From: an uncultured Acidobacteriia bacterium
GTDB taxonomy: Bacteria > Acidobacteriota > Terriglobia > Bryobacterales > Bryobacteraceae
Assembly (NCBI GenBank): GCA_903923395.1
Contig: CAIXXM010000091.1
Location: 1 to 33,603, forward strand
DNA length: 33,603 bases
Direction of reading: 5' to 3'
Below are positions 25,358 through 32,846 of the stretch, one piece after another (the first letter of the stretch is position 1; every line of letters begins with the position of its first letter). The notes under the pieces are model-generated. The model did no database searches. It saw only the letters and a program-made list of their open reading frames with translations, and was not told where the DNA came from. The position numbers and the translations under genes are program-made.

Positions 25358-25741
25358 AGGCCCGAAATGGGACACACTGGAATACGCTCATGTTCCCGGG
25401 TCCATCTGTATCTATCCCTTGATGTTCGTGCGTCATTCTGGCGCGCGTGCCCAGGCAAAGAACAACCTCCCGAAACAGGCGGTGTATTCATCCACTTCCG
25501 TGGCCGGCACGTGTCCAACAGCACAACTGATTCTTCAAGGGTTTGGCAGGCCTTGGCCTGCATCACCGCAAGCAAATGGACTATTTAGGCCGGAAATGGG
25601 ATACCCTCGAATGCGCTCAGGTTCCCGGGTCCATCTCTATCTATCGCCTGATGTTCGTGCGTCATTCTGGCGCGCGTGCCCAGGCAAAGACAACTTCCCG
25701 AAACAGGCGGTGTATTCATCCACTTCCGTGGCCGGCACGGC
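25358..25741. repeat. Duplicated ~155-base segment of unknown nature
   Basis: Bases about 25358-25512 recur at about 25587-25741 with an offset of 228-229. The near-identical core runs from GTTCCCGGGTCCATCT through ATGTTCGTGCGTCATTCTGG to GGTGTATTCATCCACTTCCG and GGCCGGCACG. The spacer between copies is unrelated. Several frames stay open through both copies, but the repeats lie in different frames and no product is recognisable, so I call no gene. This occupies most of the 472 bases between the ThuA gene and 25778. Confidence 0.85.
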
Positions 25742-25777
25742 CATCCCAACACGCGGCTGGCAGTCGCGAATTTCTCA

Positions 25778-26152
25778 TCAACTGCCCGCTTTCAGCAGGT
25801 CATGCAGCGGCTTTTCCGCTGGCCGGTTGATCAGTTGCCGCTTCCCGTATTTCACGTGATAGAGCTCGAAGGAGCCTTCGGTGGAGTAGTCCGGGATGCC
25901 TCCGGGCGGGGTGGGCTTCGCCGTCCCGATCACATTGAGAACGCCGAAGACAGCGGAAAATGCCGCCAGCCGCACGATGGCTGCGACGGCTTCGCGCTCA
26001 TCTTCCGGCAACTCGTGGAACCAGCCGGAAAGTACTGCCAGATTGCTGTTGGGCGATTTGCCGGGCGGCTTCTCCAGCATTTGCATGACGCTGATGGAGG
26101 CCGCGTCCATGGCGTTTGAGCGCACCGCTTCAATGAACTCTTCGCGTGTCAA
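25778..26152 (-). CDS. Hypothetical protein downstream of mutS2
   Basis: A 124-residue protein without a family I recognise. It is acidic and helical at the start (MTREEFIEAVRSNAMDAASI), has a moderately hydrophobic middle (LAAFSAVFGVLNVIGTA), and ends in a basic segment. It has no signal peptide. It begins 17 bases after the mutS2 stop on the same strand, so it is probably the last gene of that transcript. Coding character is good and the ATG is plausible. The 3' end abuts the duplicated segment. Confidence 0.65.
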   Translation of the reverse strand: MTREEFIEAVRSNAMDAASISVMQMLEKPPGKSPNSNLAVLSGWFHELPEDEREAVAAIVRLAAFSAVFGVLNVIGTAKPTPPGGIPDYSTEGSFELYHVKYGKRQLINRPAEKPLHDLLKAGS

Positions 26153-26169
26153 CTCTCTATCGTCTCACG

Positions 26170-28572
26170 TTAATCTTTTAGTTCCACTATAGTAGCTCCA
26201 TTACCACCCTCAAAGTTGGACGCCGGGTAGAACTTGTCCACGTGGGGATTGGCTTTGAGCACATCTGCCACAGCCCGCTTCAGCACTCCCATGCCGTGGC
26301 CATGCACGATGCGAACCCTCGCCGCAGTGGCCATAACGGCGGAATCGAGGAAGCGCTCCACCTGATCCACGGCATCAGCGGCATGCTGGCCGATCACGTT
26401 GATCTCTCTTGCCACGGGATGCAGCGCGGGTCCGGCGTGGAAGCGCACATTCTTCGGGAGCTTTGGTTTGGGGTCGTTGATGGGATCGAGAACTTCCTCG
26501 ATATCCTCCGCGCCCACCTGCATTTTCATGAAGCCAATCTCCACAGCGAAGCGCCCGCCTTCCAGCACTTTCCGCACGATGGCCGCGTCGCGGATGTTCT
26601 TCAACCGGAGCCGCGTCCCTACTTCCACCGGCTTCTGTTTGGCACCAGTGGGGTTGGCAGAAGACACCGCCGGAGAAGTGATCCGCTCCCAATCCTCCCG
26701 CATCTCCCGGCTGACACGCGCGGTCTGCCGTTGCGCCAGATCCAGAGCCTTCCGCTTGTCCAGCGACTCTTCCATCTTCGCCAGCGTGTCGTTCGAGACC
26801 TCCTGCCAGCGTAGTTGCATCTCTTCAAACCGGGCTTCCAGTTCCCGCAAACGGACGACTTCCCGGCGCTCCAATTCGAGCAACTTCTCGCGGTACCGGG
26901 CATTCTGTTCCAGCCGTTCCTTCTCCAACTGTGCCGTTTGCGCGGCGGCCTCCTCCCGCTGCCCGTGCAGCTTGGCGATCAGAGTGGAGAGCTCAATCTC
27001 ATGCGAAGTCAGAGAAGCCCGCGCCCGCTTCATGATGTCTTCCGGCATCCCGAGGCGTTCCGCGATATCCAGCCCGCAGGACTTGCCCGGCAGACCAACT
27101 CGCAGTTGATACGTCGGCTGCAGGGTCTGCTCATCAAAGCCCATGGAGGCATTCAAAACCGACTGCGTGTTTGTCCCATAAATCTTCAGCGCCGTTAAGT
27201 GCGTGGAGGCCAGCGTAAACGCTCCCGCGGCGCGGAAATGATCCACCAGGGCCACGCCCAGCGCACCGCCCTCCTCCGGGTCCGTGGCCGAGCCGATTTC
27301 ATCGAGAAGGACCAGTGAATCCGGCGTCACGTCGAGCGCCATCTCCCGCAACCGCGAAACATGGGCAGAGAAGGTGGAAAGGTTCTGCTCGATGGATTGG
27401 TTGTCGCCAATATCGGCCAGTACCTGCTCAAAGACGGGCAGTTCAGCAGAGGATGCAGGTACCGGCAGTGCCGCCTGCGCCATCAACGCAATCAAGCCCG
27501 TGGACTTCAGAGTCACCGTCTTGCCACCCGTGTTCGGGCCGGAGATGAGCAGCGTCCGGCAATCGTTGTCCAGCGTCAGCGTAAACGGCACCACGGACTT
27601 CCGTGCCCGCCGCAACACGTCCATCAGCAAAGGGTGCCGCCCGTTTTCAATGCGCAACGTGCGCGTGGAAAAGCGCGGAATACAACAGTCGAAATCCAGT
27701 GCGAACTTCGCTTTGGCGAAAGTCAGATCCAGAATGCCGATGGTGTCCAGGGCTTCCAGAATCGGCCCGGAGTATTCGCGCAGGCGTGCAGTCAATTCCC
27801 GCAGAATATGCAGGACTTCGGCGGCTTCCTCATCCTGCAGGCGAACCAGATCATTGTTCAGGTCGATGGTGTCCAGCGGTTCCAGAAACAGCGTCTGGCC
27901 TGTGTTCGAAGCACCGTGAATCACTCCCTGCATCTTGCGGCGGTGCTGCGCCAGCACCGGCACCACGAAGCGGTCATTGCGGAGGGTAATGTAATCCTCC
28001 TGCAGCGTGCCTTCATTGCGGTTGGCCCGCAGAAAGCGCTCGAGCGAATCCTGAATCGATTTCTTTTGCTTCTCGATATCGCGCCGCAGACGGTTCAACC
28101 GGGGACTCGCCGTATCCAGCACGGTTCCGTTCGGCGCGATTTTGCCATCCAGCATCTGCAGCAGCGGATTGAAATCCGCCAGCGTGCCGGCACGCGCCGC
28201 GAGGATGGGAAAGCGCTCGCCCGCCGCCGTCAGGAATGATCTGGCATCGCAAGCCCGGTTGAGGAAAGAGACGATATCGAAGAGTTCGACCGGTTCAAGT
28301 GCCGTGCCTTCGATGCGGGCCTTTTCGGCGCTCGCGGTGATATCGGGAAGACCGCTGAGATTGATGCGGATCGCGCCGCCCTGTGGCGAAGTGGCGGCCC
28401 GCAGATATGCGATTGCCTCTTCCGCTTCGGCCAGCGCGGCGGTCAGGGCTTCGCGGTCATCCGAGGGTTCGACCCCGGGCAGCAACCGCTCCCCCAGCGG
28501 ACAGGAAATATAGCGGCCCAGGAGCGTCTGCACATGACCCCACTCCAAGGCTTCAATGCCGGTAATTCTCAC
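26170..28572 (-). CDS. mutS2: Endonuclease MutS2
   Basis: An 800-residue MutS2 protein, which in the family binds branched DNA or stalled ribosomes and suppresses recombination. The clamp and lever regions (residues 1-320) are followed by Walker A GPNTGGKT (345-352), then DIGDNQSIEQNLSTFSAH and Walker B LLDEIGSATDP (423-432). A long charged coiled coil follows (about 520-640). The C-terminal Smr nuclease domain contains VHGHGMGVLKRAV and ends FYPASNFEGGNGATIVELKD. It lacks the mismatch-recognition domain of MutS, as expected. It starts 24 bases after the PIN toxin stop. Confidence 0.97.
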   Translation of the reverse strand: MRITGIEALEWGHVQTLLGRYISCPLGERLLPGVEPSDDREALTAALAEAEEAIAYLRAATSPQGGAIRINLSGLPDITASAEKARIEGTALEPVELFDIVSFLNRACDARSFLTAAGERFPILAARAGTLADFNPLLQMLDGKIAPNGTVLDTASPRLNRLRRDIEKQKKSIQDSLERFLRANRNEGTLQEDYITLRNDRFVVPVLAQHRRKMQGVIHGASNTGQTLFLEPLDTIDLNNDLVRLQDEEAAEVLHILRELTARLREYSGPILEALDTIGILDLTFAKAKFALDFDCCIPRFSTRTLRIENGRHPLLMDVLRRARKSVVPFTLTLDNDCRTLLISGPNTGGKTVTLKSTGLIALMAQAALPVPASSAELPVFEQVLADIGDNQSIEQNLSTFSAHVSRLREMALDVTPDSLVLLDEIGSATDPEEGGALGVALVDHFRAAGAFTLASTHLTALKIYGTNTQSVLNASMGFDEQTLQPTYQLRVGLPGKSCGLDIAERLGMPEDIMKRARASLTSHEIELSTLIAKLHGQREEAAAQTAQLEKERLEQNARYREKLLELERREVVRLRELEARFEEMQLRWQEVSNDTLAKMEESLDKRKALDLAQRQTARVSREMREDWERITSPAVSSANPTGAKQKPVEVGTRLRLKNIRDAAIVRKVLEGGRFAVEIGFMKMQVGAEDIEEVLDPINDPKPKLPKNVRFHAGPALHPVAREINVIGQHAADAVDQVERFLDSAVMATAARVRIVHGHGMGVLKRAVADVLKANPHVDKFYPASNFEGGNGATIVELKD

Positions 28573-28596
28573 TACTTCATTTTCCGCTATGGGAAG

Positions 28597-28968
28597 CTAT
28601 GCCAGCCGCAAACCTTCCACGCGCTCGAAGTGCCTCTTGTTCCTGGTGAGCAGAATCGCGTCGTTGGTGTAGACGATGCCGGCAATCAAGCTGTCCGCCA
28701 TGCCGAACACGTTGCCCTCTGCCTCCAGGGTCTTGCGAATCTCACTGGCAGCGTCCGCCGCCTCATCATCGAGTTCCAGGGATGGCACTGCAGCGAGGAG
28801 TTGGATGATCTTCGCGAACTGCCCCGGCGTCTTCGCCCCGGAGAGTAATTCGAAGCGGTTCACCACAGTGGTTCGAAGCGTGCCCTTGCGCAGATACTTC
28901 TCCACCGTGCGCGCCGCGCCCTTATCCGCGAGAAAGTCGATCAGGACATCACTGTCCGCGACAATCAT
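28597..28968 (-). CDS. PIN-domain toxin (VapC-like)
   Basis: A 123-residue PIN ribonuclease toxin that appears intact. Acidic active-site residues are Asp5 and Asp7 (IVADSDVLIDFL), Glu40 (NRFELLSG), Asp92 (MADSLIAG) and Asn110 in TRNKRHFERV, where such proteins carry Asp or Asn. Family members cleave tRNA or rRNA when the antitoxin is degraded. The start overlaps the antitoxin stop by four bases. It is the only one of the toxin genes in this window without an obvious lesion. Confidence 0.9.
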   Translation of the reverse strand: MIVADSDVLIDFLADKGAARTVEKYLRKGTLRTTVVNRFELLSGAKTPGQFAKIIQLLAAVPSLELDDEAADAASEIRKTLEAEGNVFGMADSLIAGIVYTNDAILLTRNKRHFERVEGLRLA

Positions 28969-29204
28969 CTCCAGGCCGCCCGGACTTTGCGCACTTCATT
29001 CATCATGGAATCACTCTCCGACGCGCTCATACTCCCCCGCAGACTCAGCGCCGCTTCGATCACCGCGGCCCGGCTGGATTCCCGCGCAAGATATAACTCC
29101 ACCGCTTCCGCGACCACATTCGAGAAGCCCTTTTCGCCCCGTGCGACAGCGATATCCATCATTCGCGCCCTGTGGTCCGGTTTCATCTCGATTGTTGTTC
29201 TCAT
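28965..29204 (-). CDS. Ribbon-helix-helix antitoxin
   Basis: A 79-residue antitoxin beginning MRTTIEMKPDHRARMMDIA, followed by GEKGFSNVVAEAVELYL, a ribbon-helix-helix pattern. The C-terminal half is the toxin-binding arm. I choose the ATG at 29204, with GGAG just upstream. A longer frame would run through the CATGCA repeat and give a meaningless His/Ala string. It is coupled to the PIN gene and likely autoregulates from the adjacent region. Confidence 0.82.
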   Translation of the reverse strand: MRTTIEMKPDHRARMMDIAVARGEKGFSNVVAEAVELYLARESSRAAVIEAALSLRGSMSASESDSMMNEVRKVRAAWR

Positions 29205-29216
29205 ATCTCCAGCTTG

Positions 29217-29245
29217 ACATGCATGCGCATGCACATGCACATGCA
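29217..29245. repeat. Alternating purine-pyrimidine tract with CATGCA repeats
   Basis: All 29 bases alternate purine and pyrimidine without exception, built from repeats of GCATGC and CATGCA. Such tracts favour left-handed Z-DNA under negative supercoiling. It lies in the 73-base gap between the divergent antitoxin and ABM genes, where both promoters must be, and the repeated GCATGC palindromes could also be operators for the RHH antitoxin. Confidence 0.8.
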
Positions 29246-29277
29246 ATCCCCTCATCGGGCGAAAATAAGATCTGCAC

Positions 29278-29592
29278 ATGAGCTACGCCGTCATCTTCTC
29301 CTCCCAACGCACCCCCGGCGACAACGGGTACGCCGAAACCGCTGACCGCATGGACGAACTCGCCCGCACCATGCCCGGTTACCTCGGCATGGAAAACGCC
29401 CGCAATCCCGATGGCTTCGGCATCACGGTCAGTTATTGGGCTGATGAGGCTTCCATCCTCCAGTGGAAACGCCAACTGGAACACCTCGAAGCCCAGGCCA
29501 GAGGACGCAAGGAATGGTACGCCAGCTACACCGTACGTGCAGCCAAAGTGGAACGGGAGTATTCATCTTCCACCCCCGGTATGTCAAAGTAA
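29278..29592 (+). CDS. Antibiotic biosynthesis monooxygenase (ABM) domain protein
   Basis: A 104-residue protein of the ABM/dimeric ferredoxin-like barrel family. The pattern YAVIFSSQRTPGDNGYAETA, then PGYLGMENARNPDGFGITVSYW and a final EWYASYTVRAAKVEREY fits the small stress-related ABM proteins. Members act as cofactor-free monooxygenases or haem-binding proteins, and the substrate here is unknown. No strong SD is seen, and a TAAGAT hexamer lies six bases before the ATG. Its TAA overlaps the ATG of the next gene by one base. Confidence 0.85.
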   Translation: MSYAVIFSSQRTPGDNGYAETADRMDELARTMPGYLGMENARNPDGFGITVSYWADEASILQWKRQLEHLEAQARGRKEWYASYTVRAAKVEREYSSSTPGMSK

Positions 29593-29972
29593 TGGGGATG
29601 AAAAAAGTACTGTTTCAGCCGTCTCTGCCTGTTTTCGCACTCCTTCTGACCGCCGCCGCTCTGCAGGCGCAGAACGCGCAAAACGCCACACTGGTCGTCC
29701 GGGCCGATGCCGAATGCAAGCTGAGCGTCGATGGCGAAGCCAAAGGCGTTCTCCGTCCCGATGACCGCATGCGGATCGTCCTCCAACTGGGCGAGCATCT
29801 TGTCGAGGCCGTGCCAACTGCCGGCGGCAAACGCTGGGAGCAGGTGGTCAATCTGAATGAGGCGAAGACCCAGGTCCTGACCATTACCCTGCCGAAAGCA
29901 CCCGCCGCCCCGCCCGCGGCACCCAAGACTGCCACCACCCCAGCGCCCCCGCCGCCCCCAAACCCTACATGA
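29592..29972 (+). pseudogene. N-terminal half of a split PEGA-like/DUF1566 secreted protein
   Basis: Encodes 126 residues: a signal peptide (MKKVLFQPSLPVFALLLTAA), then a PEGA-like beta domain (ATLVVRADAECKLSVDGEAKG to TQVLTITL) and a Pro/Ala-rich linker (KAPAAPPAAPKTATTPAPP). It ends at TGA 29970-29972 inside a C-rich tract. The other frame continues the linker as APAAPKPY and runs directly into the DUF1566 domain. The two frames therefore look like one protein broken by a one-base slip in the poly-C region near 29945-29960. A sequencing error or slippage is possible. Alternatively, two genes are coupled through the ATGA overlap. Confidence 0.6.
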
Positions 29973-30295
29973 CGGATTTCCAGACCCTGCTCATGTGGGC
30001 CATGAAGGACAACGGTCAGGACGTAACCTGGGCCCAGGCGAACGCCTATTGCCAGAACCTGCGGATCGAAAACCACTCCGATTGGCGGCTGCCCCGTCCT
30101 CAGGAACTGATGACCATCCAGGGTTCGGGCGCACCCAGAGGCAAAATCCAATCCACGGGAATCTCCTGGACCGCAGTCAAAGGGGACCAACCCGGCTCTG
30201 CCATCGCTTACAGCTTCGCCACCGGAAAAGACTTTTCTGTCGCCACGCAGACCTCGCAGTTCTACCGTGCGCTCTGCGTGCGCGGCGGCAAATAG
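29969..30295 (+). CDS. DUF1566 (Lcl C-terminal-like) domain, second half of split gene
   Basis: A 108-residue frame holding a DUF1566/Lcl_C domain: LLMWAMKDNGQDVTWAQANA, then YCQNLRIENHSDWRLPRPQEL, and a C-terminal FYRALCVRGGK. This carbohydrate-recognition-like domain normally sits in exported proteins behind a signal peptide and linker, which this frame lacks. The ATG overlaps the previous stop by four bases, but the frame is open upstream into the same proline-rich linker. It is most likely the separated C-terminus of the protein encoded from 29592. Its last 34 bases overlap the end of the NUDIX gene. Confidence 0.75.
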   Translation: MTDFQTLLMWAMKDNGQDVTWAQANAYCQNLRIENHSDWRLPRPQELMTIQGSGAPRGKIQSTGISWTAVKGDQPGSAIAYSFATGKDFSVATQTSQFYRALCVRGGK

Positions 30296-30744
30296 CTGCG
30301 GCTCTCCAACCACCGGAACGCCTTTGAGATCACCTCGGGCGTTCCTTCCGTGATCTTCTCCAGCGGCAACGCATCTTCGCGGAACCACTCCACCCGCGCC
30401 GCATCGTCCGCCGCGCACAGAGTCCCGCCGCAGGGCACGCAAACATAGTCGGCCAGTACGTAATGGTATTCGGGCTTGCCTTCGGCATCGGGCATGATCC
30501 GCTCGAACATCTCCAGCAGACACAGCACATCCACTTCGAGGCCCGTCTCTTCCCGCACCTCACGCCGGACCGCATCTTCCAGCCGCTCCCCCGCCTCCAG
30601 CACACCGCCGGGCAAACTCCACCAGCCCTTCAACGGCTCATGGCCGCGCTCCACCAGCAGAATGCGCCCCTGCTCGATAATCAGCGCACCCACCCCGAGA
30701 ATCGGCCTGGAAGGATATCGGCGGCTTTCCGTGGAATGGCTAAT
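30262..30744 (-). CDS. NUDIX hydrolase
   Basis: About 160 residues with a full Nudix box: GGVLEAGERLEDAVRREVRE followed by ETGLEV. It hydrolyses a nucleoside diphosphate linked to another group; the N-terminal RPILGVGALI and VERGHEPLKGWWSLPGG are typical of ADP-ribose or NADH-pyrophosphatase-like members. The start is uncertain. No ATG, GTG or TTG lies just before the conserved YPSRPILG. The listed start is an ATT (30744) that overlaps the TAG of the SMP-30 gene. A GTG at 30693 would cut into the first strand. Translation coupled to the upstream stop is therefore possible. Confidence 0.82.
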   Translation of the reverse strand: MSHSTESRRYPSRPILGVGALIIEQGRILLVERGHEPLKGWWSLPGGVLEAGERLEDAVRREVREETGLEVDVLCLLEMFERIMPDAEGKPEYHYVLADYVCVPCGGTLCAADDAARVEWFREDALPLEKITEGTPEVISKAFRWLESRSYLPPRTQSAR

Positions 30745-31618
30745 ACTGCACCGATCCCTTGACCCGGAGTTGCACCCGGTAGAGAGCCTTTCGCGTGGTG
30801 ATGAAGAGGGATTGCATGTCGTTCTGTCCAAAGGCGCAGTTGACGGCAGGTTCCGCAAGAAGAATGGTGTGGACGGGTTTACCGGCAGGCGAGTAGATTT
30901 CCAGATGCTGGGCTGCCACATAGAGCCTCCCCTGTACATCTATTCGGATGCCGCCCGGAACGCCGGAGATGCCTTTCACCAGCACTCTTTCATTCGAAGC
31001 CGCACCGTTCCTGTCCAGGTCGAAGGCCACCACGGCATGACGGTCGGAATCCGCCACATAGAGCACCTTGCCATCCGGCGAAAGCGCAATCCCATTCGGC
31101 CGCGTCTTCCACTGCGCCACCACATCCACTTCCCCTTTCGGCGTAACGTGGTAAACGCCGTGGAACGGAAGCTCCATCTGGTCCTGCCGCGAACCGAAGG
31201 CCGGGTCAGTAAAGTAAACCTGCCCGTCTTTCCGGACCGTTACATCGTTCGGCCCGTTGAACTTTTTCCCCTGATACTCCGCAGCCAGCACTTCCACTTT
31301 GCCGCCGGGCTTGTCCTGCCGTGTGACCCGCCGCGCGCCGGATTCCGCGAAGTACAGACGCTCCTTCGCATCCTGCGCCAGTCCTTGGATGCCGCCGTTA
31401 TTCTCTTCCACTACCCGCGATTTCTGCCCGGGGTCAAACTGCAGCAGACGCTTCCCCGGCACATCCGCCACCAGCAGATACCCGGCTTTGGCCCAGAGAA
31501 TACCGTCATAAAACGTGGAATTGCCCGTGACGCGTTCAATCTGAAGTTCTTCGAACGCTTTATCCGCGGACTGCGCCAGCAGAAGTGCCGGAAGGAAGAA
31601 CACTGCCGCGGCGCGCAT
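30740..31618 (-). CDS. Secreted SMP-30/gluconolactonase-like beta-propeller protein
   Basis: A 292-residue protein with a signal peptide (MRAAAVFFLPALLLAQS) and an SMP-30/strictosidine-synthase-like six-bladed propeller. Diagnostic blocks are FYDGILWAKAGYLLVADVPG, GGIQGLAQDAKERLYFAESG, NGPNDVTVRKDGQVYFTDP, RPNGIALSPDGKVLYVADSDR and GVPGGIRIDVQGRLYVAA. The Asn and Asp in GPNDV and VADSDR are metal-ligand candidates. Members hydrolyse sugar lactones with divalent metals. It is six bases after the BON gene and overlaps the NUDIX gene. Confidence 0.88.
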   Translation of the reverse strand: MRAAAVFFLPALLLAQSADKAFEELQIERVTGNSTFYDGILWAKAGYLLVADVPGKRLLQFDPGQKSRVVEENNGGIQGLAQDAKERLYFAESGARRVTRQDKPGGKVEVLAAEYQGKKFNGPNDVTVRKDGQVYFTDPAFGSRQDQMELPFHGVYHVTPKGEVDVVAQWKTRPNGIALSPDGKVLYVADSDRHAVVAFDLDRNGAASNERVLVKGISGVPGGIRIDVQGRLYVAAQHLEIYSPAGKPVHTILLAEPAVNCAFGQNDMQSLFITTRKALYRVQLRVKGSVQY

Positions 31619-31624
31619 GGCTCT

Positions 31625-31945
31625 CTAGTTGTGCGCGGCGACGGTGATCTTGTTGACCACACCCTTCACGCCAGCGGTCTTTTTGACCACCTTCTCGGTG
31701 CGCTCCCGCTGCTTCTCCGTCTCAATCGTACCGGAGAGCGTCACCACGCCATCCTTCACATCCACCTTGATCGCCCCGCCCTTGATAATGGCGTCTGAGG
31801 CGAGCTTCCGCATGATCGTGTCACTCAGGAAGTCGTCGGAAACAGGCTTGTTCTTGTCCGCGGCAGGCGCGGGCATTGCCGCCAGCGGCGCAACCGGAAC
31901 GCAGAGTGCAACAGCAGCGAAAAGTGCAGCGAATTTAGCTTTCAT
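31625..31945 (-). CDS. Secreted BON-domain protein
   Basis: A 106-residue protein with a signal peptide (residues about 1-23, AALFAAVALCVPVAPLAAMP) and one BON domain (about 37-104: DTIMRKLASDAIIKGGAIKV, then GVVTLSGTIETEKQRERTEK and VKGVVNKITV). BON domains bind phospholipid membranes in the periplasm. Its start lies inside the end of era with an 11-base overlap in a different frame, so translation is probably coupled. Confidence 0.9.
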   Translation of the reverse strand: MKAKFAALFAAVALCVPVAPLAAMPAPAADKNKPVSDDFLSDTIMRKLASDAIIKGGAIKVDVKDGVVTLSGTIETEKQRERTEKVVKKTAGVKGVVNKITVAAHN

Positions 31946-32846
31946 CCCTGCCGCTCATTGTACGCCAGTCAATCGAGTTCAGGTAGGCAGGCTTCTCCCG
32001 CCAGCCCTCTTCCACCTTCACATGTAGATCCAGAAAGATCTTGATCCCGAACAGATTCTCCATCTCCATCCGCGACTGCATCCCGATTTCTTTCAGCACA
32101 CTGGCCTGCTTGCCAATCACAATCGCCTTCTGCCCGTCCCGCTCCACCATCACCGTGGCGTAGATCCGCAGCAACTTCGGCGTCTCTTCCCACTTCTCGA
32201 TGAACACCGTCGTCGAATGCGGCACTTCCTGCCGCGTCAGCCGCAGCACCTGTTCGCGAATCAACTCCGCCGCCAGAAACCGCGCCGGCTGGTCCGTCAC
32301 ATGGTCTTCCGGGAAATACTCCGGACCCTCCGGCAGATACCCCGTCAACTGATCCATCAACAGCGCAATCCCCGTGCCCTTCGCCGCCGAAACCGGCAAA
32401 TACGCCGCGAAATCGTAATGCTTCTGATACTCCGTCAGCAGCGGCAACTGCGCCTCCCGGTTCGGCAGCAGATCTATCTTGTTCATCACCAGAATCACCG
32501 GCGGCCCACCCGCACGCAGCAGACTCAGCGCATGCGTGTCCTCTTCGGTGAACGGCTTCGAAGCATCCACCAAATACAGGAACGCATCCCGCTCATCCAT
32601 CGCCTCCCGCACCGCTGCCATCATCCGCTTGTTGATCGGACTGTCTGACTTGTGAATCCCCGGGGTATCGAGAAAAATCACCTGCGCCTCGGGCGACGTA
32701 TACACGCCCTGGATCGCCGTCCGCGTCGTCTGCGGTTTATCGGCAACAATCGCCACCTTCTGGCCAACCAGCGTGTTCAGCAAGGTCGACTTCCCGGCAT
32801 TCGGCCGGCCGAGGATGGATACAAATCCTGACTTATGTTCTTTCAA
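31935..32846 (-). CDS. era: GTPase Era
   Basis: The 303-residue essential GTPase for 16S rRNA maturation and 30S assembly. G1 is GRPNAGKS (13-20), G2 the QTTRT loop (39-43), G3 DTPG (60-63) and G4 NKID (122-125), with SAAKG as G5. The C-terminal KH domain contains VIGKQASVLKEIG, which binds the 3' end of 16S rRNA. Length is standard. The ATG overlaps the corC stop by four bases. The corC-era neighbourhood is common across bacteria. Confidence 0.97.
   Translation of the reverse strand: MKEHKSGFVSILGRPNAGKSTLLNTLVGQKVAIVADKPQTTRTAIQGVYTSPEAQVIFLDTPGIHKSDSPINKRMMAAVREAMDERDAFLYLVDASKPFTEEDTHALSLLRAGGPPVILVMNKIDLLPNREAQLPLLTEYQKHYDFAAYLPVSAAKGTGIALLMDQLTGYLPEGPEYFPEDHVTDQPARFLAAELIREQVLRLTRQEVPHSTTVFIEKWEETPKLLRIYATVMVERDGQKAIVIGKQASVLKEIGMQSRMEMENLFGIKIFLDLHVKVEEGWREKPAYLNSIDWRTMSGRDES

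Noticed and set aside
25347-25859. 170-residue frame spanning both copies of the duplicated segment
   Set aside because: The two repeat copies are read in different frames, which is not expected of a real repeated protein, and the frame runs antisense into the 25778-26152 gene.
29205-29279. Upstream extension of the RHH antitoxin through the CATGCA tract
   Set aside because: It would encode a His/Val/Ala simple repeat with no SD. The ATG at 29204 starts exactly at the conserved MRTTI block.
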